DNA from: Terrisporobacter mayombei
GTDB lineage: Bacteria; Bacillota; Clostridia; Peptostreptococcales; Peptostreptococcaceae
Reading direction: 5' to 3'
NCBI RefSeq assembly: GCF_020748465.1
Contig: NZ_JAHZMP010000012.1
Location: 1 to 43,242 of the forward strand
DNA length: 43,242 bases
Shown: piece after piece, positions 1 to 7,882 of the stretch
Layout: each line of letters opens with the position of its first letter
How positions within the stretch are numbered: the stretch's first letter is position 1
Notes under the pieces: generated by a model
The model's input: only the letters and a program-made list of their open reading frames with translations
Told to the model about the DNA's origin: nothing
Database searches by the model: none
Program-made: the position numbers and the translations under genes

Positions 1-331
1 TTCCCATAATGACTAGTATTATTCCAGACATTATTGTTGCAATAATAAGTCCATCAATTCCGTAGGTTTTTACAATTTCATAAACGATTACAACAAAAGC
101 ACCTGTGGGTCCTCCTATTTGTACCTTACTACCACCTAAAAAAGATATCATAAATCCAGCAAATATAGCTGTAATAAGGCCTTTCTCTGGTGATACTCCT
201 GATGATATAGCTAAAGCTATAGATAGCGGAAGAGCTATTATTGCTACTATAAAACCAGCTATTATATCATTTTTCATTAGTTCACCACTTATTTCATTAT
301 TTCTAAACATTGTGATTAACTTTGGCGACAT
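1..331 (-). CDS. SulP-family anion (sulfate-type) transporter, N-terminal part
   Basis: The first 110 residues of a multi-spanning inner-membrane anion permease; the rest lies beyond the left edge of the window. After a short cytoplasmic lead the protein enters a helix with the motif [19 protein letters not shown], followed by [15 protein letters not shown]. Both are hallmark first-helix and GGPTGA motifs of SulP/SLC26 proteins. The ATG at 329-331 is preceded by AAGGAGGTAA (341-350), so the start is secure. A TTGACT-N17-TATGAT promoter lies just upstream. SulP members carry sulfate, bicarbonate or dicarboxylates, and the substrate cannot be read from this fragment. The C-terminal STAS domain is not in the window. 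Confidence 0.85.
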   Translation of the reverse strand, partial: MSPKLITMFRNNEISGELMKNDIIAGFIVAIIALPLSIALAISSGVSPEKGLITAIFAGFMISFLGGSKVQIGGPTGAFVVIVYEIVKTYGIDGLIIATIMSGIILVIMG

Positions 332-368
332 TCTATTATATTACCTCCTTAAAACTTTGTCCTTTTGT

Positions 369-397
369 ATCATACTCTTAGAATATAATAAAGTCAA
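369..397 (-). promoter_or_regulatory. Sigma-A type promoter of the SulP gene
   Basis: Read on the minus strand: TTGACT (392-397), a 17-base spacer, then TATGAT (369-374), about 38 bases before the SulP start codon. The -35 box abuts the terminator hairpin of the upstream exonuclease gene, so one transcription unit ends exactly where the next begins. Confidence 0.7.
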
Positions 398-447
398 AAA
401 AATATATTTAACAATAAATTTTTATTTTTATTGTTAAATATATTTTT
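398..447 (-). terminator. Terminator of the exonuclease gene (AT-rich hairpin)
   Basis: A perfect 21-base inverted repeat (398-418 against 427-447, 8-base loop), almost all A/T, overlaps the stop codon of the exonuclease gene. On the minus strand it is followed by a run of T, as in an intrinsic terminator. The repeat is symmetric, with T-rich flanks on both strands. With only one G:C pair the stem may be weak. Confidence 0.6.
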
Positions 448-1369
448 ACACTTCCAATATCTTTTCAAATTTTTCTTCATTCATTATTATTAAATCTTGT
501 TCTTGATTTATATAGTTAACTGCTGCTCTCAATTTATTACTCATTTGATTCGGACTTAAATCTTCAACATTTTTGACATTAGTAATTAAAATATTAGTTT
601 TTTTAGTAACAGAATTTCTGGTTATACCACCTAAATCATTAATAATCTTTATTGCTTCAGCCCTGCTCATAGAATGTAGTTCTCCTGTAAATACCACTAT
701 TTTATCTTTAAAGTAATCAGTTTCTGGTGAGAATATATTATTGTTATACTCATAATCTTCCCACCTTTTTGAAACAACACCTTCTCTTATTTTTTTACAT
801 GGTGAATAAGTATTATTACCTACACAACCTAACTTAAATCCTACAGTCTTAGCAATATCATCTATATTATTTAAATTCAATTCTTTAGAAATATTTATAA
901 GAATATTTGCAGCAGCAGTGGCATCTGCACTGGCATGGTGATGATTAAACTTATAACCTAAATGCCTATTTACTGTATTTAACTTATGATTATTTAAATA
1001 TCCATAAAATAATTTTGAAGCTACTAAAGTACATGCATAATCTAAGTTTGGATATTCTAAATTATAAATATCTAGCGTATTTCTAAGTACAGAAAAATCA
1101 AAGGATGCATTATGTGCTATTACCAAATTATTTTCGAAATATGATTTTATCTCAGGCCATAACTCATCAAATTCTTTTTCATTAATTGCATCTTCTTCTC
1201 TAATTCCGTGTATAATTATATTTCTTGATTCAAACCTAAATGGTTTTGGCTTAATTAGCCAATATTTTTCTTCTATTATTTTATTATCTTTTACAACAGT
1301 AATACCTAAAGAACATGCAGAAGCTCTTTTTTCATTTGCTGTCTCAAAGTCTATAGCGATAAAATTCAT
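446..1369 (-). CDS. DnaQ-like DEDDh 3'-5' exonuclease with C-terminal BRCT domain
   Basis: A 307-residue cytoplasmic nuclease. Residues 1 to about 165 form the epsilon-type exonuclease fold: Exo I motif AIDFET, Exo II motif AHNASFD and Exo III motif HHHASADAT. Together these give the D-E-D-D-H metal-binding set that removes 3'-terminal nucleotides. From about residue 220 a BRCT module follows (KDKIVVFTGEL, then LGGITRNSVTKKTNILI), as at the end of bacterial NAD-dependent DNA ligase. The fusion suggests recruitment to damaged or nicked DNA. A GTG four codons upstream is in frame but lies inside the GGAGG ribosome site, so I chose the ATG at 1367-1369 (spacing 5). It is a single-gene unit with its own terminator. 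The domain assignment is firm; the biological role is inferred. Confidence 0.88.
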   Translation of the reverse strand: MNFIAIDFETANEKRASACSLGITVVKDNKIIEEKYWLIKPKPFRFESRNIIIHGIREEDAINEKEFDELWPEIKSYFENNLVIAHNASFDFSVLRNTLDIYNLEYPNLDYACTLVASKLFYGYLNNHKLNTVNRHLGYKFNHHHASADATAAANILINISKELNLNNIDDIAKTVGFKLGCVGNNTYSPCKKIREGVVSKRWEDYEYNNNIFSPETDYFKDKIVVFTGELHSMSRAEAIKIINDLGGITRNSVTKKTNILITNVKNVEDLSPNQMSNKLRAAVNYINQEQDLIIMNEEKFEKILEV

Positions 1370-1404
1370 ACAAACCTCCACAAATTTATATTTTTCCGAT
1401 ACTC

Positions 1405-1432
1405 ATTATATCATAGAGTACTAATTTATAAA
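1405..1432 (-). promoter_or_regulatory. Possible promoter of the exonuclease gene
   Basis: On the minus strand TATAAT (1405-1410) lies 16 bases downstream of TTTATA (1427-1432), a weak -35 match. It lies about 35 bases before the exonuclease start, in the divergent spacer shared with the small plus-strand gene. Only the -10 box is convincing. Confidence 0.35.
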
Positions 1433-1545
1433 TAATATGTTTTCAATATAATATTACAATTTCTAATTAATAAAAGGAAACTTATTTACTTTATCGAATA
1501 GATTAAATTGTAAAAAGTTGTGTTTTTAATAAAGGAGGTAAACTT

Positions 1546-1773
1546 ATGAAAAAATATGAAGTATCTAGAGAAATCTATAACCCTTGTGCTGGCGTATATA
1601 TTTTTGATGATAATTTTTTCAAAGAAATAGAAACTGATAATATTGAAAAAACTATTGCGGAGTGGATTGGTGGCAACATGCCAAAATATAAAAAAAATAA
1701 TTTCCCAGATGGTTCTGTAGAGTACATATTAGATTTACCACGAAAAGTTATATATACGTTTAATATTCTGTAA
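1546..1773 (+). CDS. Small protein of unknown function (75 aa)
   Basis: One of very few plus-strand genes here. The start ATG is preceded by a near-perfect AAAGGAGGTAA ribosome site at the right distance, and a strong terminator hairpin follows eight bases after the stop, so I regard it as a real, independently transcribed gene. I do not recognise the family. The product is soluble, mildly acidic to neutral, with no signal peptide or membrane segment and a single cysteine (NPCAGVYIF near residue 14). Its C-terminal half (PDGSVEYILDLPRKVIYTFNIL, truncated here to the key words DGSVEY and RKVIYTF) looks like beta strands. It sits divergently from the exonuclease gene and convergently with oppA, with no functional link visible. 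Confidence 0.6.
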   Translation: MKKYEVSREIYNPCAGVYIFDDNFFKEIETDNIEKTIAEWIGGNMPKYKKNNFPDGSVEYILDLPRKVIYTFNIL

Positions 1774-1780
1774 TAAAAAA

Positions 1781-1820
1781 CACTCACTAAGCATTATTTT
1801 GCATAGTGAGTGATATTTTT
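1781..1820. terminator. Bidirectional terminator between the small orphan gene and oppA
   Basis: CACTCACTA (1781-1789) pairs with TAGTGAGTG (1804-1812) around a short loop. T runs follow on both strands (1814-1820 on plus; the A run at 1775-1780 gives T on minus). It can stop the plus-strand gene and the opp operon arriving from the right. Confidence 0.85.
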
Positions 1821-1837
1821 TATTGTTTGTTAAAATG

Positions 1838-3457
1838 CTATTCAGTCACTTTACAATACATAAAGTATTTAAATCCAAGTGGTGAAGTGTACATGCCTTC
1901 TAATTTATCTGATATTAAGTATAAATCAGTGTAGTAATATAGTGGTATTACTGGCATATCCTTAGCTAAGATATCTTCAGCTTCATGCATTTTAGAATAT
2001 CTTTCTTTTGCATCAGTTGTAGCTTTTATTTCAGATATTAATTTATCATATTTTTTATTAGACCATTGAGCATTATTATTTCCACCACCAGTTACCCACA
2101 TATCTAAGAAAGATATAGGATCATTGTAGTCACCTAACCAACCATCACGAGCAACTTGGAAGTCTCCTTTTTTTCTTGTTTCTAAGAATACGTTCCAGTC
2201 TTGAGATGATATAGTAGCATTTACTCCAAGATTTTCTTTCCACATACTTTGGATTGCTTCCATTATAGCTTCATGTCCTGGATTACACATTAACTCTATA
2301 CTTGGAAGGCCTTTACCATTCTCATATCCAGCTTCTTTAAGAAGTTTTTTTGCTTTTTCTATATTACCTTTATAATCTTTTACATCATACCATTTTTTAG
2401 CATTATCGTGGAATTCTGTTTTTCCATCTGCATCAGTTAGGCCAGTAGCAACAAATGAATCTGCAGGTATTTGACCTCCTTGAACTACTTTCTCAACTAT
2501 ATAATCTCTATCTAATGCTAAAGTTAAAGCTTCTCTTACTTTTACATTATCTAATACTTCTTTTTTAACATTTATAGATACAAAGTAAGTTCCTAATTGT
2601 TTTTCTATTACTAGTCCTTTGTCTTTCATTGCATCTATTTCTTCACTTGGTAAATCATCAGTAAATAATATTTCACCATTTTTGAATGCTGATAACATAG
2701 TATTTTTATCTTCCATAAGCACAAAGTTTATAGTATCAGGCCCTATTTTATCTAAATCGTAGTAATTTTTATTTTTTACATATGTCATTTTAGATTGATG
2801 TTCCCATGATTTTAAAACATAAGGTCCATTTCCTATATAAGTAGATTCCGTTGTAGACCAATCCTCAGGATTTTTCTCAACTATGTCTTTTCTAACTGGG
2901 AATGTTGCAGGGAATGCACACACTTCTAAGAAATAAGGTGTAGGAGTTGTTAATGTTACTTCTACAGTTTTTTTGTCTAATGCTTTTATTCCTAATTCTT
3001 CTGGTTTTTTCTTTCCTGCCATTATTTCATTAGCATTTTTAACCATATCTATCATGTAGTTATAGTCTGCTCCAGTTTTTGGATTAACTAATCTTTGCCA
3101 TGCATAAACAAAGTCTTCAGCTTTTACTGGTTCACCATCTGACCATTTTAAACCGTCACGAAGTGTAAAAGTATAAACTGTTTGCTCTTTATTAACTTCA
3201 TATTTTGCTGCTTGAGCTTCTACTATTTTATTATCCTTATCTTGTTTCATTAAACCTTCAAAAGCATGGTTTATTAATGTAGCTCCATCTACTGCGCTGT
3301 TTTTTGCTGGGTCTATAGTTGTTGGCTCTGGTCCAATATTGACACTCAGCTCTGTTCCTCCCGATGATCCACCACTACCTGAGCTACATCCAACTAAAGC
3401 TGTAGATACTGCTAAAGCTGATGCTAATAAGACTGCTAATTTCTTCTTAAATTTCAT
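1838..3457 (-). CDS. oppA: Oligopeptide ABC transporter, substrate-binding lipoprotein OppA
   Basis: Extracellular, membrane-anchored peptide receptor of the Opp importer (SBP family 5). The 539-residue protein starts with a lysine-rich lipoprotein signal ending in the lipobox LVGC (Cys24), then a Gly/Ser linker. The mature part shows the family pattern: EPTTIDPAKN near the N terminus, FTLRDGLKWSDGEPVKAEDFVYAW, then IGNGPYVLKSW and VREALTLALDRDYI (quoted in short pieces). Length is typical for the family. The start has a GGGGGAG ribosome site. It is the last gene of the oppBCDFA operon, 60 bases after oppF, and is followed by a bidirectional terminator. Which peptides it prefers cannot be told from sequence alone. 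Confidence 0.93.
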   Translation of the reverse strand: MKFKKKLAVLLASALAVSTALVGCSSGSGGSSGGTELSVNIGPEPTTIDPAKNSAVDGATLINHAFEGLMKQDKDNKIVEAQAAKYEVNKEQTVYTFTLRDGLKWSDGEPVKAEDFVYAWQRLVNPKTGADYNYMIDMVKNANEIMAGKKKPEELGIKALDKKTVEVTLTTPTPYFLEVCAFPATFPVRKDIVEKNPEDWSTTESTYIGNGPYVLKSWEHQSKMTYVKNKNYYDLDKIGPDTINFVLMEDKNTMLSAFKNGEILFTDDLPSEEIDAMKDKGLVIEKQLGTYFVSINVKKEVLDNVKVREALTLALDRDYIVEKVVQGGQIPADSFVATGLTDADGKTEFHDNAKKWYDVKDYKGNIEKAKKLLKEAGYENGKGLPSIELMCNPGHEAIMEAIQSMWKENLGVNATISSQDWNVFLETRKKGDFQVARDGWLGDYNDPISFLDMWVTGGGNNNAQWSNKKYDKLISEIKATTDAKERYSKMHEAEDILAKDMPVIPLYYYTDLYLISDKLEGMYTSPLGFKYFMYCKVTE

Positions 3458-3517
3458 ATTGCTCCCCCTTTTTAATTAATTTATATATATACCCTCTGTA
3501 ATATATATCTTATTTTT

Positions 3518-4486
3518 TTATATATTATGACATGCTACAAAATGTCCTTTATCGTATTCTTTCAATGCTGGTGCTGAATTTTTACATTCCTCAGTTACAT
3601 ATGGACATCTAGTTCTAAAAGTGCATCCGCTTGGTGGATTTAGAGGACTTGGTATATCACCTTGTAGTACTATACGTTTTCTTTCTCTACTAGATTTAGG
3701 GTCTGCGATTGGAATAGCTGATAATAATGTTTTTGTGTAAGGATGCATAGGCTTATTGTATAATTCACTACTTGATGTAAGTTCCACCAAATGTCCCAAA
3801 TACATAACTCCAATTCTATTGCTTATATGTTTAACTACTGATAAATCATGGGCTATAAATAGATACGTAAATCCTCTTTCTTTTTGTAAATCTTCCAACA
3901 TGTTTACTATTTGTGCTTGTATAGACACATCTAGCGCTGAAATGGGCTCATCACAAACTATAAATTCTGGTTCCACAGCCAAGGCTCTAGCTATACCTAT
4001 TCTTTGTCTTTGCCCACCAGAAAACTCATGTGGAAATCTATTTGCATGCTCTTTATTTAATCCAACTGTTTCCAATAAATTATAAATTTTTTCTTGTCTT
4101 TCTTGTCTATTTTTATATAATTTATGAATGTCTAGAGGTTCTCCAATTATATCTCCCACTGTCATTCTAGGATCTAGCGAAGCATATGGATCTTGAAATA
4201 TTATTTGCATTCTTCTTCTGTAAGGATGCATATTTACACCAGTAATATCTTCACCGTCATAAATGATTTTTCCCTCTGTTGGTTCATGAAGTCTAAGTAT
4301 GGTTCTACCTAGGGTAGTTTTACCACATCCACTTTCTCCAACTAACCCTAAAGTTTCACCCTTTTTTATATGAAGAGTTACATCATCCACAGCTTTTACA
4401 AAATTTGTTTTAAGAAATCCTTCTTTAACTGAAAAATATTTTTTTAATCCTGTAATTTCAACTAAATTAACATTTAAATTTTCCAC
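3518..4486 (-). CDS. oppF: Oligopeptide ABC transporter, ATP-binding protein OppF
   Basis: Cytoplasmic ATPase, one of the two non-identical motor subunits of the Opp importer. It has Walker A GESGCGKT at residues 50-57, Q-loop FQDPYASLDP, signature FSGGQRQR (155-162) and Walker B CDEPISALD (178-186). The C-terminal oligopeptide/dipeptide extension has PPSGCTFRTRCP and further cysteines, a pattern typical of this family. At 322 residues it is full length. It starts three bases after the oppD stop, so the two are probably translationally coupled. Confidence 0.94.
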   Translation of the reverse strand: MENLNVNLVEITGLKKYFSVKEGFLKTNFVKAVDDVTLHIKKGETLGLVGESGCGKTTLGRTILRLHEPTEGKIIYDGEDITGVNMHPYRRRMQIIFQDPYASLDPRMTVGDIIGEPLDIHKLYKNRQERQEKIYNLLETVGLNKEHANRFPHEFSGGQRQRIGIARALAVEPEFIVCDEPISALDVSIQAQIVNMLEDLQKERGFTYLFIAHDLSVVKHISNRIGVMYLGHLVELTSSSELYNKPMHPYTKTLLSAIPIADPKSSRERKRIVLQGDIPSPLNPPSGCTFRTRCPYVTEECKNSAPALKEYDKGHFVACHNI

Positions 4487-4489
4487 GGT

Positions 4490-5500
4490 TTACTCCTCCT
4501 TTTCCAATTCTTCTTTCACTAATAACCAACAGCTAACTTCATGATTTTCGTCAATTGTGTAAACAGGAGGTACATTTTCCATGCATACTTTCATACAATG
4601 CTCACATCTTGGAGCAAAAGAGCATCCCTTAGGTGGATTGATTAAATCTACAGGGTTACCTTCAATAGGTATCAGTCTTTCGTGAGCATCATTATTTATT
4701 TTAGGTATAGATTTTAATAACCCATGAGTATAAGGATGTTTTGGATTATAAAAAATATCATCTATACTTCCTCTTTCTATAATATTACCTGCATACATTA
4801 CAGCAACTTTGTCACATATTTCTGATATAACTCCCAAATCATGAGTTATAAATATAATAGACATATTGATTTTTTCTTTTAATTCTTTTAATAATTCAAT
4901 TATTTGAGCTTGAATTGTAACATCTAGTGCTGTTGTAGGCTCATCTGCTATTAGTAGTTTGGGATTGCAAGCAAGAGCCATTGCAATCATGGCACGTTGT
5001 CTCATTCCTCCAGAAAACTCATAAGGATATTGCTTTAGTCTTTTTTCTGGCTGATTTATACCAACGAGTTCAAACAATTCAATTATTCTTTTTCTTCTAC
5101 CTTCTTTATCTAACTCTGTATGTTTTTTTAGACTCTCGTCAATTTGACTTCCAACTGTAAATATTGGATTTAAAGATGTCATAGGGTCTTGGAATATCAT
5201 TCCCACTTCTTTTCCTCTTAGTTTTAACATTTCAGCTTCTGGTAAAGTAGTTACTTCCTTGTCTTGAAAATCAATACTCCCACCAATAATCTTACCTGGG
5301 TCTGGAATAATTCCCATAAGAGCATATGATGCTACAGATTTTCCACTTCCACTTTCTCCAACTATTCCCATAGCTTCACCATATTTTAAGTCATAAGATA
5401 TTTTACGAACTGCTTTTACTTCTCCAGCATGAGTAAAAAAAGATACTTCCAATCCATCAACTTTTAATAATACATCTTTTTTAGTAATTGTATTCTCCAT
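4490..5500 (-). CDS. oppD: Oligopeptide ABC transporter, ATP-binding protein OppD
   Basis: Second ATPase of the Opp importer. Walker A GESGSGKS is at residues 48-55, Q-loop FQDPMTSLNP near 103, signature FSGGMRQRA (162-170) and Walker B ADEPTTALD (185-193). The C-terminal extension is cysteine-rich (PPKGCSFAPRC, then C residues ahead of HEVSCW), as in OppD/DppD proteins. Its 336 residues match the usual size. It sits between oppC (13 bases upstream) and oppF. The paired, non-identical ATPases mark this as an Opp/Dpp rather than a single-ATPase system. Confidence 0.94.
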   Translation of the reverse strand: MENTITKKDVLLKVDGLEVSFFTHAGEVKAVRKISYDLKYGEAMGIVGESGSGKSVASYALMGIIPDPGKIIGGSIDFQDKEVTTLPEAEMLKLRGKEVGMIFQDPMTSLNPIFTVGSQIDESLKKHTELDKEGRRKRIIELFELVGINQPEKRLKQYPYEFSGGMRQRAMIAMALACNPKLLIADEPTTALDVTIQAQIIELLKELKEKINMSIIFITHDLGVISEICDKVAVMYAGNIIERGSIDDIFYNPKHPYTHGLLKSIPKINNDAHERLIPIEGNPVDLINPPKGCSFAPRCEHCMKVCMENVPPVYTIDENHEVSCWLLVKEELEKEE

Positions 5501-5513
5501 ATAACCGTCCCCC

Positions 5514-6524
5514 CTATTTCTTTAATCTTGGGTCAAGGGCATCTCTTAGACCATCACCAAATAAGTTAAATGCAAGTATAATAATACTTATTGCTATAGC
5601 TGGAAACATTAATCTATATGGATAAGATGCTATTCCGTCTAATGCATCTGAAGCCAATGAACCTAGTGATGCAAGAGGCTTACTTACACCTATTCCTAAG
5701 AAACTTAAGAAGGCTTCTGTAAATATTGCTGAAGGTATTTGTAACATAGTTGTTACAACTAACTGACCTACACAGTTTGGAAGCAAATGCTTAAATATTA
5801 GTCTTTTATTATTAGCACCAAGAGCTCTTGCTGCACTAACATACTCCATTTCTTTAAGTTGCAGAACTTGACCACGAACTATTCTTGCCATACCAACCCA
5901 GTAAAGCAAACCATAAACTATAAACATGGCTAAAATACCTGGCCCTAGGGTTTGAAGAGGGCCAAAAACACCACCAGAGTCAAAAGCCTTCGTCAGAGGT
6001 TCTTGCAATACTATTCTTAATAAAATAATGATTAGCATATCTGGTAAAGAGTAGATTATCTCAACAATTCTCATCATTACCATATCTACTTTTCCACCAA
6101 TAAGACCAGAAATAGAACCGTAGATAGATCCTATAACTAATACTATAAGAGCTGAACCTATTCCTATTAATAGTGATATTCTAGCTCCTACCATAGTTCT
6201 CACTAATAAATCTCTTCCAAGCTTATCTGTTCCAAAGGGATGCGCAGCACAAGGTGTTAGATTTTCATGCCCCCTTATTTGCTGATCGTATGTATAAGGA
6301 CTTAAATAAGGTCCTATAAATGCAAATACAATAAATAGTAATATTACTATTAAAGAAATCATTGCTATTTTATTATTCTTTAATCTTCTCCATGCGTCTT
6401 TCCAGTAACTTGTATTTTCTCCCATAGTAATTAAGCTTTCTTGATCCTGCTTAGAAACTGGCATAAAGTCTTCTGGAGATAATTTTAATTGACATGTAAA
6501 ATTCTTACTTTTTTCTAGAATCAT
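5514..6524 (-). CDS. oppC: Oligopeptide ABC transporter, permease OppC
   Basis: Inner-membrane channel subunit. After about 45 cytoplasmic residues (WKDAWRRLKNNKIAMISL, the OppC N-terminal domain) come six predicted membrane helices. The transporter coupling loop reads EYVSAARALGANNKRLIFKH, the EAA-type contact for the ATPases. HPFGTDKLGRDLL before the second helix is diagnostic for OppC/DppC. It is full length (336 aa). A second methionine at residue 34 (MGENTSYW) is also in frame. I kept the first ATG because it follows a GGGGGATAAATATT ribosome site at normal spacing. Confidence 0.92.
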   Translation of the reverse strand: MILEKSKNFTCQLKLSPEDFMPVSKQDQESLITMGENTSYWKDAWRRLKNNKIAMISLIVILLFIVFAFIGPYLSPYTYDQQIRGHENLTPCAAHPFGTDKLGRDLLVRTMVGARISLLIGIGSALIVLVIGSIYGSISGLIGGKVDMVMMRIVEIIYSLPDMLIIILLRIVLQEPLTKAFDSGGVFGPLQTLGPGILAMFIVYGLLYWVGMARIVRGQVLQLKEMEYVSAARALGANNKRLIFKHLLPNCVGQLVVTTMLQIPSAIFTEAFLSFLGIGVSKPLASLGSLASDALDGIASYPYRLMFPAIAISIIILAFNLFGDGLRDALDPRLKK

Positions 6525-6542
6525 AATATTTATCCCCCTTAT

Positions 6543-7469
6543 CTAATCATCCAACTTAATTCTAGGGTCTACCACTTTGTATAAGATATCACAAACCAAG
6601 TTCATTATTATAATAAACGCAGCCAAAAACACTGTTGTACCCATTATCAGGTTATAATCCCTTGCATCTATTGCCTTAATAAAATACCTTCCAAGCCCTG
6701 GAATATTAAATACTTTTTCTACAACAAATCCTCCTACAAGAGTAAATGCTACTAAAGGTCCTAAATATGTTATAATTGGTATTAATGAGTTTTTAAGAGC
6801 ATGTTTAAATGTAACTACAAACTCAGACATACCCTTTGCTCTTGCAGTTCTAATATAATCTTGACCTAAAGCATCTAACATGCTTGAACGCATTAACCTA
6901 GTTATATAACACATAGGATAAAATCCCAACGTAAAGACAGGCAGTATGTAACTAGAAGGACCACTAATTCCATATGTAGGTAATATTTTTAATTGAATTG
7001 AAAACAACAACATTGACGCCGTTGCAATTACGAAGGACGGTACTGCAATGCCTAAAGTTGATATTACACGAATTACACTATCCTCCCATTTTTCTCTTTT
7101 TAACGCGGATAAGCATCCTAATGGAATTCCAAATAGTATTGCGAATATAATTGACATTGCACCAATTTTTGCAGATATAGGAAATGATTGCTTGATTATT
7201 GTTGTGACTGGTACATTTCTTTGAAGTTTATAACTTACTCCCAAATCTCCATGTATCAATTGTTGAAGATATATCTTGTATTGCTCAAATACTGGTTTAT
7301 CCAAACCATACTTCTCATTTAGTGCTTGTTGGGCTATTTCATTTGTTTTTTCAGAAGCAAATGGGCTTCCTGGTACTAACTTCATTAAAAAGAATGTAAT
7401 AGTAGCTGCAACAAAAATAGTAAAAATAGCCATTAAAATACGTTTAAAAATAAACTTTGCTGTGTCCAT
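6543..7469 (-). CDS. oppB: Oligopeptide ABC transporter, permease OppB
   Basis: First gene of the opp operon and partner of OppC in the membrane channel. The 308 residues contain six predicted helices. OppB family features include an N-terminal helix FKRILMAIFTIFVAATITFFL, LVPGSPF, the Leu/Pro loop and the EAA-type loop DYIRTARAKGMSEFVV. The frame is open for 14 more codons upstream. I start at the ATG 7467-7469 because GGGGAGAG lies 4-11 bases before it and the protein then begins MDTAKFIFKRI, as in relatives. A TTGACT-N17-TAATAT promoter lies about 100 bases upstream. Confidence 0.92.
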   Translation of the reverse strand: MDTAKFIFKRILMAIFTIFVAATITFFLMKLVPGSPFASEKTNEIAQQALNEKYGLDKPVFEQYKIYLQQLIHGDLGVSYKLQRNVPVTTIIKQSFPISAKIGAMSIIFAILFGIPLGCLSALKREKWEDSVIRVISTLGIAVPSFVIATASMLLFSIQLKILPTYGISGPSSYILPVFTLGFYPMCYITRLMRSSMLDALGQDYIRTARAKGMSEFVVTFKHALKNSLIPIITYLGPLVAFTLVGGFVVEKVFNIPGLGRYFIKAIDARDYNLIMGTTVFLAAFIIIMNLVCDILYKVVDPRIKLDD

Positions 7470-7567
7470 ATTCTCTCCCCTTTCTTTCTTGTTTAATTTA
7501 TACATTAACAATGTTTTTTTTACATTTGTTTATTTTTTCATATTATTGATATTTTTTATTTACTTAA

Positions 7568-7596
7568 ATATTAATTTAGCCCTAAATCAAAGTCAA
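7568..7596 (-). promoter_or_regulatory. Promoter of the oppBCDFA operon
   Basis: Minus strand TTGACT (7591-7596), 17-base spacer, TAATAT (7568-7573), leaving a leader of roughly 90 bases before oppB. The rest of the 412-base gap between oppB and the MATE gene is very AT-rich. Apart from this promoter and the MATE terminator I see nothing gene-like in it. I could not recognise a convincing CodY-type operator, although peptide uptake operons often have one. Confidence 0.65.
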
Positions 7597-7813
7597 TATC
7601 TGGTGATTTACATTTTTAGATAATTTACTTGCAAAACTTACATAATTCATGTAATTAATATAATATTCATTGTTTTTTTCTGTAAAAAAATGATATATTT
7701 TATAATTTCTTGTATTTTTTTGTATGAACATTCTTTTACTAGTTGTTTTTTGTATATATTTTAATGTATACATGATAAAAAATGAATTTCATAATAAGGT
7801 TTAAGTTTTCTTT

Positions 7814-7872
7814 AATTATGAATAAAAAAGACAAAGTTAATATTATTAACTTTGTCTTTTTTTATTCATAAT
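7814..7872 (-). terminator. Terminator of the iron-uptake/MATE operon
   Basis: A long stem of about 27 pairs with one bulge (7814-7840 against 7846-7872). Its core AAAGACAAAGTTAA / TTAACTTTGTCTTT surrounds a five-base loop and lies ten bases after the MATE stop codon. T-rich tracts are built into the arm on both strands, so it may work in either direction. Confidence 0.85.
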
Positions 7873-7882
7873 TTAGCTAAAT

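Noticed and set aside
105..437. Plus-strand open frame at the left edge
   Set aside because: It is antisense to the SulP gene, has no ribosome site, and the minus-strand reading shows clear SulP motifs.
7582..7773. 63-codon minus-strand frame upstream of oppB
   Set aside because: No ribosome site, low-complexity composition, and its end overlaps the opp promoter.
7470..7812. Riboswitch, T-box leader or CodY operator in the AT-rich stretch before oppB
   Set aside because: Apart from a sigma-A promoter I could find no conserved leader motif, specifier hairpin or clear AATTTTCWGAAAATT match.
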